A stretch of 64,000 nucleotides of DNA from Clostridium weizhouense (GCF_019431045.1 NZ_JAHXPT010000004.1:288119-352118), one strand, 5' to 3'; numbered from the stretch's first letter, positions 48,015 through 57,540 are shown. A program made the numbers and translations. The notes: a model not told the origin generated them from the letters alone.

Positions 48015-48758
48015 TTAATCCACTAGATCTAAATCGTTTAATTTCCCTTTTTTCTTTAACATTTTTAATAAATCTTCTGGAGTTTTATTAATTATAAGCT
48101 CCTCTGGAAATTCTATTGACTCTAACATTTCAATTGCTTCAGTAAATTCTCCTATCTTAGTGCAAAAATGTGCATCACTATTTATAACTAACTTAGCACC
48201 ATATTTTTTACACAACAAGGCAATCTCAGTACAATTATTCTTACTTCCTACTCTAGAAGTTGTAAAAGAACTATTGTTAATTTCAATTAAAACATTATTT
48301 TCATAAGCACATTTTACTACTTCTTCAAATTCTACTGATATTTCTGGATTTCCAAGATGACCTATAACATCTATTTGTCCTTGTTTAATTGCATTTATAA
48401 ATGCTCTTGTATTTTCTTCCTTAGTTCCTACTTTATAAACTCCAGGATGAGGATGAATACTCCCTATAACAACATCTAATTTTTTTAATGTATCTAAATC
48501 CATGTCTAAATTTCCATCATAATCACTTATATTTGCTTCTACTCCATAAAGCATAGTAACACCATACATTTCTCTTGGAAGCACTTTAAAATTATTAAAA
48601 TACCATATATGAGGAGAATTAGGCATAGTTATGCCATGTTCTGTGGTTCCTAATACCTTTATTCCTTTTGCTGAAGCTGCTTTTGCATTTTCCATTAAAG
48701 TTGAATAAGCATGACCACTTGCTATTGTATGAGTATGAATATCTAATGCATATTTCAT
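48015..48758 (-). CDS. PHP-domain phosphoesterase (YcdX-like)
   Basis: Metal-dependent phosphoesterase of 247 residues. The metal ligands are in LDIHTHTIASGHAY (D6, H8, H10), with TTEHG, IGSIHPHPG and INSDAHF further on. This pattern matches YcdX-type phosphatases. The start at 48758 has GAGGG upstream. The open frame runs 11 codons further, but those codons lie in the end of a repeat element (copy B), so the shorter start is preferred. Confidence 0.88.
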   Translation of the reverse strand: MKYALDIHTHTIASGHAYSTLMENAKAASAKGIKVLGTTEHGITMPNSPHIWYFNNFKVLPREMYGVTMLYGVEANISDYDGNLDMDLDTLKKLDVVIGSIHPHPGVYKVGTKEENTRAFINAIKQGQIDVIGHLGNPEISVEFEEVVKCAYENNVLIEINNSSFTTSRVGSKNNCTEIALLCKKYGAKLVINSDAHFCTKIGEFTEAIEMLESIEFPEELIINKTPEDLLKMLKKKGKLNDLDLVD

Positions 48759-48779
48759 AAAAATCCCTCTTTTCACTTT

Positions 48780-48939
48780 AAGCACATTCAAAAAAATAGT
48801 AGAATAATATTCTCATCTATTTTACATCATACTAAGTCAATAAATTTAACTAATAGCTCATTACTAACTGACCTTGCTTCCTTGTCTGAAACATAATATA
48901 CAACGTCTCTTTTATCTATTATTTTATTTCATGTGCTTA
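48780..48939. repeat. GGCACATTC-family inverted-repeat element, copy B
   Basis: About 160 bp, from AAGCACATTCAAAAAAATAG to TCTATTATTTTATTTCATGTGCTT, in the same orientation as copy A. The ends pair with each other over about 22 bases, and an inner pair involves AACTAATAG / ATTACTAACT. It begins 22 bp before the PHP gene. Confidence 0.75.
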
Positions 48940-49123
48940 ATTTTTTTATCTTTACCAATTATCATACTATCATACTTAAATTATAAATCAAACCCAATAA
49001 AACTTTTATATGGAATATTTAATGGATTTAAATACATTATTATTTGCTTTTAATACATTTTATATATTAATACCTAATCCATTACTCCTTTAAAGCGATT
49101 AACATTTATGATATTATTATTTA
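48940..49123. other. AT-rich spacer between two repeat copies
   Basis: No open frame, hairpin or family repeat recognised between copies B and C. Confidence 0.4.
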
Positions 49124-49228
49124 AAGCACATTCAAAAAATAATGGATCATTATTTTTATATATTTTGTCTCTTCATCTGAAACATAATATATCAAACATC
49201 ATTGTTAATCTATTATTTTATGTGCCTA
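49124..49228. repeat. GGCACATTC-family inverted-repeat element, copy C (short)
   Basis: About 105 bp, from AAGCACATTCAAAAAATAAT to TCTATTATTTTATGTGCCTAA. The CATCTGAAACATAATATA segment is shared with copy B, while the central part is missing. It ends 37 bp before the HAD gene. Confidence 0.7.
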
Positions 49229-49265
49229 AATAGCTTTTAATAGGTATAAACTTAAGGAGGATTTT

Positions 49266-50057
49266 ATGATTAAATTAATTGCAACAGATATGGATGGTAC
49301 TTTATTAGATGAAAATAGTAATTTACCTGAAAGTTTTACAGAAGTTTTAAACTTAATAAGAAAAAAAGATGTTAAGTTAGTTATAGCTAGTGGAAGACCT
49401 TATGCTACATTACAAACAAATTTCGGTCCTATGGCTAACTATTTATCATATATAACTGATAATGGTGCTTTAGTATTTCACAATAATGAATTAATATTTA
49501 AAGATGTTATGTCTAATGATATCGTACAAGACATATTAACAAAAGCAAAAACTATACATAATACTACTGTCGTATTATGTGGTATTAAATGTGCTTATAT
49601 AGAAAAGTGTTCTGATGAATATTTAGAAGAAATTAAAAAGTATTATGTTAATTATGAAGTTGTGGATGACTTAAGTAAAGTTGACGATGATATAATCAAA
49701 GTTACTATTTGTGATTTAGAAACATCTATAAAAAATTCAAATACAATTCTTGAACCTTTATTTGGAAACAAGCTTAATGTAGTTGTTGCCGGTCCATTAT
49801 GGTTAGATATAATGAATAAAACCGTTAATAAAGGTACTGCTTTAAAGAAAATAATGGATACTTTAAATATAGCTAAAGATGAAGTTATGGCATTTGGAGA
49901 TTACTATAATGATATAGAAATGCTAAACCAAGTTGAACATAGCTTTGTAATGAAAAATGCTCCAAAAGATATGAAACAACATGCAAAATACATAGCAGAA
50001 AGTAATGAAGATTACGGAGTATTAGGTGCAATAATGGAGCACGTAATACTAGCATAA
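49266..50057 (+). CDS. Cof-type HAD-IIB phosphatase
   Basis: Haloacid-dehalogenase-like sugar-phosphate or FMN-type phosphatase, 263 residues. Motif I DMDGTLLDE (D8, D10), motif II IASGRPYA, the lysine in NKTVNKGTAL and motif IV AFGDYYNDIEML are all present. The C2-type cap lies between about 85 and 190. The physiological substrate is unknown. AAGGAGG precedes the ATG. Confidence 0.9.
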   Translation: MIKLIATDMDGTLLDENSNLPESFTEVLNLIRKKDVKLVIASGRPYATLQTNFGPMANYLSYITDNGALVFHNNELIFKDVMSNDIVQDILTKAKTIHNTTVVLCGIKCAYIEKCSDEYLEEIKKYYVNYEVVDDLSKVDDDIIKVTICDLETSIKNSNTILEPLFGNKLNVVVAGPLWLDIMNKTVNKGTALKKIMDTLNIAKDEVMAFGDYYNDIEMLNQVEHSFVMKNAPKDMKQHAKYIAESNEDYGVLGAIMEHVILA

Positions 50058-50066
50058 TATTTTTAA

Positions 50067-50238
50067 GAGTTAATATTGTAGTATAAACAAAGTTCTTAGT
50101 CTCAGGTGAAACTTGCTTTCAACTGAAGGTTAGAAATTCTTATCCATGAGCTAGTATCTGTTATAAAATTATAGATACTAGCTATCGGATAAATTTCATA
50201 GACAAGTGGATTTTACCCTTATACTACAGTATCAACTC
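50067..50238. mobile_element. MITE-like element with 20 bp terminal inverted repeats and a 9 bp flanking duplication
   Basis: GAGTTAATATTGTAGTATAA (50067-50086) and TTATACTACAGTATCAACTC (50219-50238) are inverted repeats matching at 18 of 20 positions. Both ends are flanked directly by TATTTTTAA (50058-50066 and 50239-50247), as expected for a target-site duplication. Inside are three further stems: 50103-50111 with 50117-50125; 50133-50145 with 50187-50197 (two-base bulge); and 50149-50159 with 50173-50183 (perfect 11 bp). There is no coding capacity. It lies between two convergent genes and could act as a terminator when transcribed. Confidence 0.65.
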
Positions 50239-50279
50239 TATTTTTAAATATATTCTGCTGTACAAATCACATATAATAA

Positions 50280-51239
50280 TTAAATTTCTACTCTATTTCT
50301 TTTTTCACCTTTATTATATGCTTTAATATTTTCTATTAGGTTATCAAATAACCTATCTCTAGCTTCTTCACTTGCCCATGCTATATGTGGAGTTAAAACT
50401 ATCTTTTCTTTATTTTTAACGCTTAATAGAGGGTTATTTGAAGGTATTGGTTCTACTTCAAAAACATCTAATGCCGCTCCACCTATAATGTTTTCATCTA
50501 TTGCTCTAGCTAAATCTTCATCTACGATTATAGGGCCTCTTCCCATATTAATTACTATTGCATCATCTTTCATTTTACTAAATGCATCATAGTTCATTAA
50601 TGCTTTAGTATTATCATTTAAAGGAGCATGAATTGAAATTATATCTGCTTTCTCTAATAATTTTTCAAATGATACTCTTTCATAATCTGAAGTTGAATTT
50701 TTACCTGATGTTGAATAATAAATAACCTTTGCGCCAAAAGCTTCTGCAATCTTAGCTACTCTTCTTCCTATTGCTCCCAGACCAACTATTCCCCATACCT
50801 TAACATCTATATCTTTATATGTTTCATCTAAATTAGTAAATATTTGTGATTTTGAATATTCTCCTGACTTTATATAATTATCAAAATAAGCAATCTTATC
50901 ATATAAGTGTAATAGTGTAGCAAAAGTATGCTGTGCTACTGTATTAGTAGAATATCCTGCCACATTAGTTACAGCAATTCCTCTACTTTTTGCATAGTTT
51001 GTATCTATATTATTAAACCCTGTTGCCATTTCACATATTAATTCTACATTATTAGCTTCTTTTAAATTTTCTTCATTTAAAACCACCTTATTAGTTAATA
51101 TAATATTAGCATCCTTTATTCTTAGCTTTACATCCTCTTTTGAAGTTATATCATAATATGTAACCTTTCCAAACTCATTTAATTTAGAATAGTCTACATT
51201 TCCTAAAGTTTTTCCATCAAGTATCACTATTTGTTTCAT
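50280..51239 (-). CDS. D-isomer-specific 2-hydroxyacid dehydrogenase
   Basis: NAD-dependent reductase of 2-ketoacids, 319 residues. The Rossmann motif GLGAIGRRVAKIAEAFGAKV (about 152-171), NMGRGPIIVDEDLARAI, DVFEVEPIPSNNPLL with the catalytic glutamate, and LTPHIAWAS with the catalytic histidine are visible. Hydroxypyruvate/glycerate dehydrogenases of clostridia look like this, but lactate or other ketoacids are possible. AAAGGGAG lies upstream. Confidence 0.9.
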   Translation of the reverse strand: MKQIVILDGKTLGNVDYSKLNEFGKVTYYDITSKEDVKLRIKDANIILTNKVVLNEENLKEANNVELICEMATGFNNIDTNYAKSRGIAVTNVAGYSTNTVAQHTFATLLHLYDKIAYFDNYIKSGEYSKSQIFTNLDETYKDIDVKVWGIVGLGAIGRRVAKIAEAFGAKVIYYSTSGKNSTSDYERVSFEKLLEKADIISIHAPLNDNTKALMNYDAFSKMKDDAIVINMGRGPIIVDEDLARAIDENIIGGAALDVFEVEPIPSNNPLLSVKNKEKIVLTPHIAWASEEARDRLFDNLIENIKAYNKGEKRNRVEI

Positions 51240-51598
51240 AAAAAAACTCCCTTTCCTTGTTTTTCACTTTCTTTTATTATATCATAAGCTAAGATATATA
51301 AAACTTATGATATATATGCTTCTAACTAGAATATTGTTAATTAAAGATATAATTTTCTATAAAAATCATATAAGGCACATTCAAAAAAATAATAGACCAG
51401 TATGCTCATCTATTTTGTGTAATACTACGTCAGCAAATTTAGCTAATAGCCCACTATTAACTAAATTTACTTCCTTCTCTGACGCAAAATACACAATGCC
51501 TCTTTAATCTATTATTTTATTTCATGTGCCTAAAAGATTATAAATGTATTAACTTAATTAGAGCATATATATTTAGATTTTAAAGGAGATTTTTATTT
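51240..51598. other. 359 bp divergent intergenic region containing repeat copy A
   Basis: Between the dehydrogenase and methyltransferase genes. The centre is repeat copy A, and the flanks must hold the two promoters. No gene recognised. Confidence 0.5.
51373..51531. repeat. GGCACATTC-family inverted-repeat element, copy A (reference copy)
   Basis: About 159 bp. Ends AGGCACATTCAAAAAAATAA and ATGTGCCT are parts of a terminal inverted repeat of about 24 bases (AATAATAGA facing TCTATTATT). Inside, CTACGTCAGC faces CTGACG, and AATTTAGCTAATAG faces CTATTAACTAAATT, giving a long nested hairpin. No coding capacity. Confidence 0.8.
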
Positions 51599-52465
51599 AT
51601 GTTTATTTTTACGTATAAAATTCCATTTCAGAATGTAGATACTACAATTGAAAAACTACAATTTAACGATATTTTTAATGTATTTTATGAAAGTCCATTA
51701 GAAATAACTACAGATGAATTTGGATATGGCTACTTAGAAAAAGAAAATGTAATTATTGATTTAAAAGTAGTTTTTGATGGTGAAAAAGAGAACCTTACTT
51801 CATTTGAATCTTTAGTTAACTCTATAATAGAGTCAGAACCAATTAATATGGTTGAAGAAAACTATACTTATGAAGAACCTAATTTCCCTGCTATACATTT
51901 AGATAATAAATGGGTATTAGCATCCCCAGATGAAGACTTTCCTGGTAAACAAAAAATAAATTTCATATCCCAAGGGGCCTTTGGTACTGGATTACATGAA
52001 ACTACACAAGATATATTAAGATATATCTTATCTAAAGATTTTACTAACCTTAATGTATTAGATATAGGTACAGGGTCTGGTATACTTGCACTAGCTACAA
52101 GTATTAAAAATGCAAAAAAAATTTGTGCACTAGATATTAGAGATGTACGAGAAGAAATTGAATTTAATTCTTCTTTAAACAATATTAATAATATTGAAGT
52201 GCTTGTTGGCGATGCATTAAATAATGAAGTTAACATAGAAGGTAAATTCCATTGGATTTACATAAATATAGGTGGAGAAGAAACTGAAATGTTTATGGAC
52301 TATATCAATTCTCATATTAATGAAAATGGTAAATTATTAGTCTCTGGATTAGTTGAATGGAGCTTTGATTCTATTAAAGAAATTGTTGAATCTAAAGGTT
52401 ACAAAATAGAAGAAAAAATACAAACAAATGAATGGTGTACTGCTATTTTCAATAAAATAAACTAA
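51599..52465 (+). CDS. PrmA-like (ribosomal protein L11 methyltransferase family) methyltransferase
   Basis: SAM-dependent methyltransferase of 288 residues. FGTGLHETTQDILRYI (canonical PrmA: FGTGxHxTT) and motif I VLDIGTGSGILALA are clear. The motif corresponding to the PrmA N-hydrophobic catalytic segment reads IYINIGGEE. The N-terminal 120 residues differ from the usual PrmA substrate domain, so it may be a paralogue with another target. AAAGGAG lies upstream. Confidence 0.7.
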   Translation: MFIFTYKIPFQNVDTTIEKLQFNDIFNVFYESPLEITTDEFGYGYLEKENVIIDLKVVFDGEKENLTSFESLVNSIIESEPINMVEENYTYEEPNFPAIHLDNKWVLASPDEDFPGKQKINFISQGAFGTGLHETTQDILRYILSKDFTNLNVLDIGTGSGILALATSIKNAKKICALDIRDVREEIEFNSSLNNINNIEVLVGDALNNEVNIEGKFHWIYINIGGEETEMFMDYINSHINENGKLLVSGLVEWSFDSIKEIVESKGYKIEEKIQTNEWCTAIFNKIN

Positions 52466-52553
52466 ATTTGCTCACACAGTATCACATAAAATAAGCAATT
52501 ATACTACTGATCTATTATTTTCTTAAATATACCTTAAAACATACAAAAATAAG

Positions 52554-52585
52554 AAAGCTGATTCAAAATTTAATGAATCAGCTTT
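52554..52585. terminator. Bidirectional terminator between the methyltransferase gene and glgP
   Basis: AAAGCTGATTCA pairs with TGAATCAGCTTT, flanked by A-rich and T-rich tracts. Confidence 0.85.
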
Positions 52586-52598
52586 TATTTTATATTAT

Positions 52599-54959
52599 TT
52601 ATTTTATAGATGTCTTTTTAATATTCCAAATTTCATCACAATATTCTTTAATTGTTCTGTCACTTGAGAATACTCCAGCACTATAAAGATTAGCAAAACA
52701 TTTTTTAGCCCATTTCTTCTTATCTTTATAATCTTCGAATACTCTATCTTGAGTTTCCTTAAATGATTTAAAATCTGCTAATAGATAATATTGATCTCCT
52801 TCTTCTAATAATGAGTTATATAGATCTTCAAAATCTCCACTTCCACCATCATTAAATGTACCATCAATTAAAGTATCTAACACTCTTTTAATATTTTTAT
52901 CTTTTTTATAATAAGTTGTTGAGTCATATTCTTCTTTAATCTTATCGATATCTTCAACTCTTAATCCAAAAATGTAGTTATTTTCTTCTCCCGCTTCATT
53001 AACAATTTCTATATTAGCTCCATCATAAGTTCCAAATGTTGGTGTAGCATTTAACATAAATTTCATATTACCAGTTCCAGAAGCTTCTTTTCCTGCTGTT
53101 GAAATTTGTTTTGATAAATCTGCTGCTGGGAATAATCTTTGAGCATATGAAACTCTATAATTATGAACAAATACCACTTTTATTTTTCCATTTATATCCT
53201 CATCATTATTAACAAGTTCCGCTATTTCATTTATAAATTTAACTATTGATTTTGCTCTTACATATCCTGGGAAAGCTTTTGCTCCAAATATAAAGCTTGT
53301 TTTAGGAATATCCATATCTGGGTTTTCTTTGATTCTATAATATAAATCTAAGATATACATAGCATTCAATAATTGTCTCTTGTATTCATGTAATCTTTTA
53401 ATTTGAATATCAAATATTGAATTAGGATCTAATTCAACTCCTTCTTCATTTTTAATATGTTCTGCTAATTGAGTTTTCTTTTGAAGCTTAATATTCATAA
53501 GTTCTTCTAATACTTTATCATCATCTTCAAACTTCTTTAACTCTTTTAATAAATCTAAATTTTTAACCCATTCTTCAGTACCTAATAATTTAGTTATAAA
53601 TGATGATAATTCAGGATTACATAATCTAAGCCATCTTCTTGGAGTTATTCCATTAGTTTTATTTTGGAATTTTTGTGGATATAATTTATACCAATTATTT
53701 AATTCACTATCTTTCAATATATCTGTGTGTAACTTTGCAACACCATTTACAGCTTTTGATACAAATATAGCTAAATTAGCCATTCTCATTTGTCTATCAA
53801 ATATAATTCTAAATTCATTAATCTCTTCTTTAGTATAATGTTTCTCTTTTAATTCTTTTATTAATTCTTTATCTATATCTTTAACTATTTCTAATATTCT
53901 AGGGAATAGTTTCTTTATTAATTTAATATTCCATTTTTCTAATGCTTCTGCTAATATTGTATGGTTTGTATAACCAAAGAAAGTCTTAGCATATTCTAAT
54001 GCATCCTTAAAGTTAACACCTTCTTCATCCACTAATAATCTAATAAATTCAGGAATTGCAAGTGTTGGATGAGTATCATTTAATTGAACAAAATTATTTA
54101 CACTTATATTTTCGAAATCGGTACCGAATTTTTGTTTGTGTTTTCTTATAATATCTTTTAGTGAAGCACTTACTAAAAAGTATTGTTGACGTAATCTTAA
54201 TATTTTTCCTTGATCATTTGAATCATTTGGATATAATACTCTTGAAATATCTTCTGCTCTATTTTTTAAACTAACAGCTTTATCATATTTTTGCTCATTA
54301 AATAAAACAAAATCAAACTCCTTAATAGGTTCACATTTCCATAATCTCAATGTATTTATATTCTTTGTTCCATATCCAATTATTGGAGTATCATATGGAA
54401 TAGCTCTAACTTTCATATCTGAAAATTCTACTATTTGTGCTTCTCTTTCTTTTCTTACACTCCAAGGATCTCCATATTTTAACCAGTTATCTTCACTTTC
54501 AGTTTGAAATCCACCTTCAATATTTTGATTAAATAAACCATTGTTATATCTAATTCCATAACCATTTAGTGGTACATCTATAGTTGCTGCTGATTCCATA
54601 AAACATGCTGCAAGTCTTCCAAGACCACCATTACCAAGTCCAGCATCTTCCTCTATTTCTTCTATTTTATTTATATCTATATTTAATTCTGATAACACGT
54701 CTTTAGCATCATCATATAATCCTAAATTCATTAAATTATTTCCAAGAGCTCTACCCATTAAATATTCAGCTGAAAAATAATTTGCACTTCTTCCAGAATT
54801 ATAAGATTCACTAGTATTTTTCCAATCATCTACTATATCTTCTAATACAGTTAATGAAAGCGCATTAAATATTTCATATTCTTTTGCATCATCTACTGTT
54901 ACTCCATATTTTACTTTTAAATATCTATTAATACCTTTTTTCATATTCTCTTTATTCAT
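52599..54959 (-). CDS. glgP: Glycogen/maltodextrin phosphorylase
   Basis: PLP enzyme that releases glucose-1-phosphate from alpha-1,4-glucans, 786 residues. GNGGLGRLAACFMES, NDTHPTLAIPE, FDIQIKRLHEYKRQ, and the PLP-lysine motif EASGTGNMKFMLN are all present. The ATG at 54959 is preferred over a GTG four codons earlier, since GGAAGG is about 9 bases upstream. It begins two bases after the malQ stop, so the pair is an operon. Confidence 0.95.
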   Translation of the reverse strand: MNKENMKKGINRYLKVKYGVTVDDAKEYEIFNALSLTVLEDIVDDWKNTSESYNSGRSANYFSAEYLMGRALGNNLMNLGLYDDAKDVLSELNIDINKIEEIEEDAGLGNGGLGRLAACFMESAATIDVPLNGYGIRYNNGLFNQNIEGGFQTESEDNWLKYGDPWSVRKEREAQIVEFSDMKVRAIPYDTPIIGYGTKNINTLRLWKCEPIKEFDFVLFNEQKYDKAVSLKNRAEDISRVLYPNDSNDQGKILRLRQQYFLVSASLKDIIRKHKQKFGTDFENISVNNFVQLNDTHPTLAIPEFIRLLVDEEGVNFKDALEYAKTFFGYTNHTILAEALEKWNIKLIKKLFPRILEIVKDIDKELIKELKEKHYTKEEINEFRIIFDRQMRMANLAIFVSKAVNGVAKLHTDILKDSELNNWYKLYPQKFQNKTNGITPRRWLRLCNPELSSFITKLLGTEEWVKNLDLLKELKKFEDDDKVLEELMNIKLQKKTQLAEHIKNEEGVELDPNSIFDIQIKRLHEYKRQLLNAMYILDLYYRIKENPDMDIPKTSFIFGAKAFPGYVRAKSIVKFINEIAELVNNDEDINGKIKVVFVHNYRVSYAQRLFPAADLSKQISTAGKEASGTGNMKFMLNATPTFGTYDGANIEIVNEAGEENNYIFGLRVEDIDKIKEEYDSTTYYKKDKNIKRVLDTLIDGTFNDGGSGDFEDLYNSLLEEGDQYYLLADFKSFKETQDRVFEDYKDKKKWAKKCFANLYSAGVFSSDRTIKEYCDEIWNIKKTSIK

Positions 54960-54961
54960 AC

Positions 54962-56449
54962 CTAATCGCACCTTCCATACATTTTTGTTATATTATATAT
55001 TTTATTTGCTAATTTATCTGTAAAAACATCATTCTTAAATCTCCATCTCCAATTAGTTCCTAATGTAGATGGAACATTTATTCTAGCCTCATTTCCTAAA
55101 TTTAAGAAATCTTGCATTAATCCTACTGCTAAATACGCTTTACTGCTCCAAACACCACGTATAAATCCCCAATTGTAACCTTCTTTTCTATTTAAGCCAA
55201 GATATTTTATAGCATTTTTAATTTCTCTTTTACTACCAGTCTTTTCAAACCAACCTCTAAATGTATTATTATCATGAGTTCCTGTATATGCTACATATTT
55301 TTCTTCATAATTATGAGGTAAATCTTGATTTGAAGAATCTGATGTAAATGCAAATTGTAATATTTTCATTCCTGGAAATCCTGAATCTTCTCTAAATTTA
55401 ACAACTTCATCTGTTAGAAAACCTAAATCTTCAGCAATAATTCTAATATCTCCAAGTTCTTTTTTTATTGCATTAAATAATTTCATACCAGGACCTTTTA
55501 CCCATTCACCATTTTCAGCTGTTAAATCACCATAAGGTACTGACCAATAAGATTCAAATCCTCTAAAATGATCTATTCTTGTTACATCGTAAAGTCTTGC
55601 ACTTTGTCTCATTCTATAAATCCACCATTTATAATTGGTATTATCTATATACTCCCAATCATAAATTGGATTTCCCCAAAGTTGACCAGTTTTTGCAAAA
55701 TGATCTGGTGGACATCCTGAAACCTTTAATGGAACTAAAGTTTCTTGATCTAATAAAAATGCTTTTGGATTAGCCCATATATCTGCACTATCTTCTGCTA
55801 CATATATTGGAATATCTCCTATAATATCTATATCTAAATCATTAACGTAATTCTTTAAATTATTCCATTGTTCAAAAAATTTATATTGAATGAATTTCCA
55901 GTATTCGATTTCATCTTGAAGTTTAATTTTATACTCTTCTAAGACTTCTTTCTTTCTAAGTTTTATGTCCATATCCCAAGTCTGCCAACTTTTTAATTCG
56001 AATTGTGATTTTATTGCCATATATAATGAGTAATCATCTAGCCAAAAACTTTCTTCTTCTTCAAATTTTTTTAAATCATCTGGTTTATTAAGTTTAAATC
56101 TCTCATAAGCTATCTTTAAAATCTTCATCTTTTCTATAAATAACAAACCATAATCTATATCTTCTGGATTAGTTCCGAAATTAACATTAGCATAATCATA
56201 CTTCTTCAATAAACCTTCTTCTTCTAATAAATCAAAATCAATAAAATATGGATTACCAGCAAATGCTGAAAAAGATTGATATGGAGAATCTCCATAACTA
56301 GTAGGTCCTATAGGAAGCATTTGCCAATATTTTTGTCCTGCTTTCTTTAAAAAATCTGCAAATTTATATGCTTCTTTTCCTAATGTTCCTATACCAAATT
56401 CTCCTGGTAAGGATGCTATTGGCATAAGAATACCACTTTTTCTTTCCAT
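54962..56449 (-). CDS. malQ: 4-alpha-glucanotransferase (amylomaltase)
   Basis: GH77 enzyme that rearranges maltodextrins and releases glucose, 495 residues. It begins RKSGILMPIASLPGEFGIGTLG. GDIPIYVAEDSADIW, RIDHFRGFESYW (catalytic aspartate) and IIAEDLGFLTDEV (catalytic glutamate), then TGTHDNNT, follow the family order. GGAGG lies upstream. It works with GlgP, which trims the products. LacI-type regulator just upstream at 37 bp. Confidence 0.95.
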   Translation of the reverse strand: MERKSGILMPIASLPGEFGIGTLGKEAYKFADFLKKAGQKYWQMLPIGPTSYGDSPYQSFSAFAGNPYFIDFDLLEEEGLLKKYDYANVNFGTNPEDIDYGLLFIEKMKILKIAYERFKLNKPDDLKKFEEEESFWLDDYSLYMAIKSQFELKSWQTWDMDIKLRKKEVLEEYKIKLQDEIEYWKFIQYKFFEQWNNLKNYVNDLDIDIIGDIPIYVAEDSADIWANPKAFLLDQETLVPLKVSGCPPDHFAKTGQLWGNPIYDWEYIDNTNYKWWIYRMRQSARLYDVTRIDHFRGFESYWSVPYGDLTAENGEWVKGPGMKLFNAIKKELGDIRIIAEDLGFLTDEVVKFREDSGFPGMKILQFAFTSDSSNQDLPHNYEEKYVAYTGTHDNNTFRGWFEKTGSKREIKNAIKYLGLNRKEGYNWGFIRGVWSSKAYLAVGLMQDFLNLGNEARINVPSTLGTNWRWRFKNDVFTDKLANKIYNITKMYGRCD

Positions 56450-56485
56450 TATTTCTCCTCCTTCAATTTCAAACCCTTAATTTTT

Positions 56486-57499
56486 TTATATTAACTTCTT
56501 ACAAGATTCTCTTTCAATTAATTGAGTATCAAGTAATATATGTTTATGTTCTTCACTGCCATTAATTAATGCCAATAATAAATTCACACTTATCTCCGAC
56601 ATTAAATTTCTAGGTTGTTTTACAGTTGTAATTCCTGGATTATAGTATTTGCTTTCATCCATTCCATCAAACCCAACAATAGATATATCCTCTCCAACTT
56701 TTAATCCACTATCAACTACAGCTTTTGCAGCTCCAATTGCCATCAAATCTGAAAGAACAAAAATAGCAGTTACATCCTTTCTTATTTTTAATAAGTTCAT
56801 AGTTTCTTTATATGCCTTTTCACAAGAATAATCTCCTATTAAAATAAGTTCATCATTTATATTTATATTTTCTTTCTCTAATGCATTTTTATATCCATTT
56901 AATCTCCACCAACTTACTCCAAAATCATTAGTTTCTCCTAAAAGTAATGCTATATTTTTGTGTCCATTATCTATTAAATATTTTGTTGCATCATAAGCAG
57001 CTTTAATATTATCAATTCCTACAGACGAATAATTTGCTTTTCCTTTTTTAGACATGGTATTCACTGATGTTAATACTATTGGTGTGTCTAATCCACTAAA
57101 ACTCTCATCAGTAATATCAATAAAGTTACCGCCTAGGCATATAACTCCTTGTAATTTTTTCTCTTTAATAAAACCTATAAGGTTTTCAACATCTTGACAG
57201 AAACTAAAATCATTTTGTTGGAGAATCATAGTATATCCTGCTTTATCAATAGTTTTACCTATAACATTTATCATTTGTGAGAAGAATGGGTTAGATACAC
57301 CTTTGATTAAAACGCCTATATTTTTAGTATTATTTTGTTTTAATATTCTAGCGCTATTATTAGGTATATATTTATTTTCTTTTATTACTTCCCATACTCT
57401 CTCTCTTGTGCTTTCTTTAACATCTGGATGATTATTTATTACTCTAGATACAGTACTTACTCCAACCCCTGCAAGCTTTGCAATATCTCCTATATTCAT
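56486..57499 (-). CDS. LacI-family regulator of the malQ-glgP operon (MalR-like)
   Basis: The 337 residues have an N-terminal LacI helix-turn-helix (MNIGDIAKLAGVGVSTVSRVINN, with a hinge at about 48-58) and a periplasmic-binding-protein-like sensor domain (about 60-335). It is the first gene of the series lacI-malQ-glgP, and two LacI-type operators lie upstream at 57541 and 57635, supporting autoregulation and control by maltodextrin-type ligands. Ligand is inferred from the neighbours. GGAGGAG lies upstream. Confidence 0.85.
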   Translation of the reverse strand: MNIGDIAKLAGVGVSTVSRVINNHPDVKESTRERVWEVIKENKYIPNNSARILKQNNTKNIGVLIKGVSNPFFSQMINVIGKTIDKAGYTMILQQNDFSFCQDVENLIGFIKEKKLQGVICLGGNFIDITDESFSGLDTPIVLTSVNTMSKKGKANYSSVGIDNIKAAYDATKYLIDNGHKNIALLLGETNDFGVSWWRLNGYKNALEKENININDELILIGDYSCEKAYKETMNLLKIRKDVTAIFVLSDLMAIGAAKAVVDSGLKVGEDISIVGFDGMDESKYYNPGITTVKQPRNLMSEISVNLLLALINGSEEHKHILLDTQLIERESCKKLI

Positions 57500-57540
57500 A
57501 ATACTCCTCCTATGATATTTCTAAAGTTATTAGAAATTAC

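Noticed and set aside
52492..52535. A sixth copy of the GGCACATTC repeat family
   Set aside because: Only the right end (TCTATTATTTTCTTAAATATACC) resembles the family, and no left end was found.
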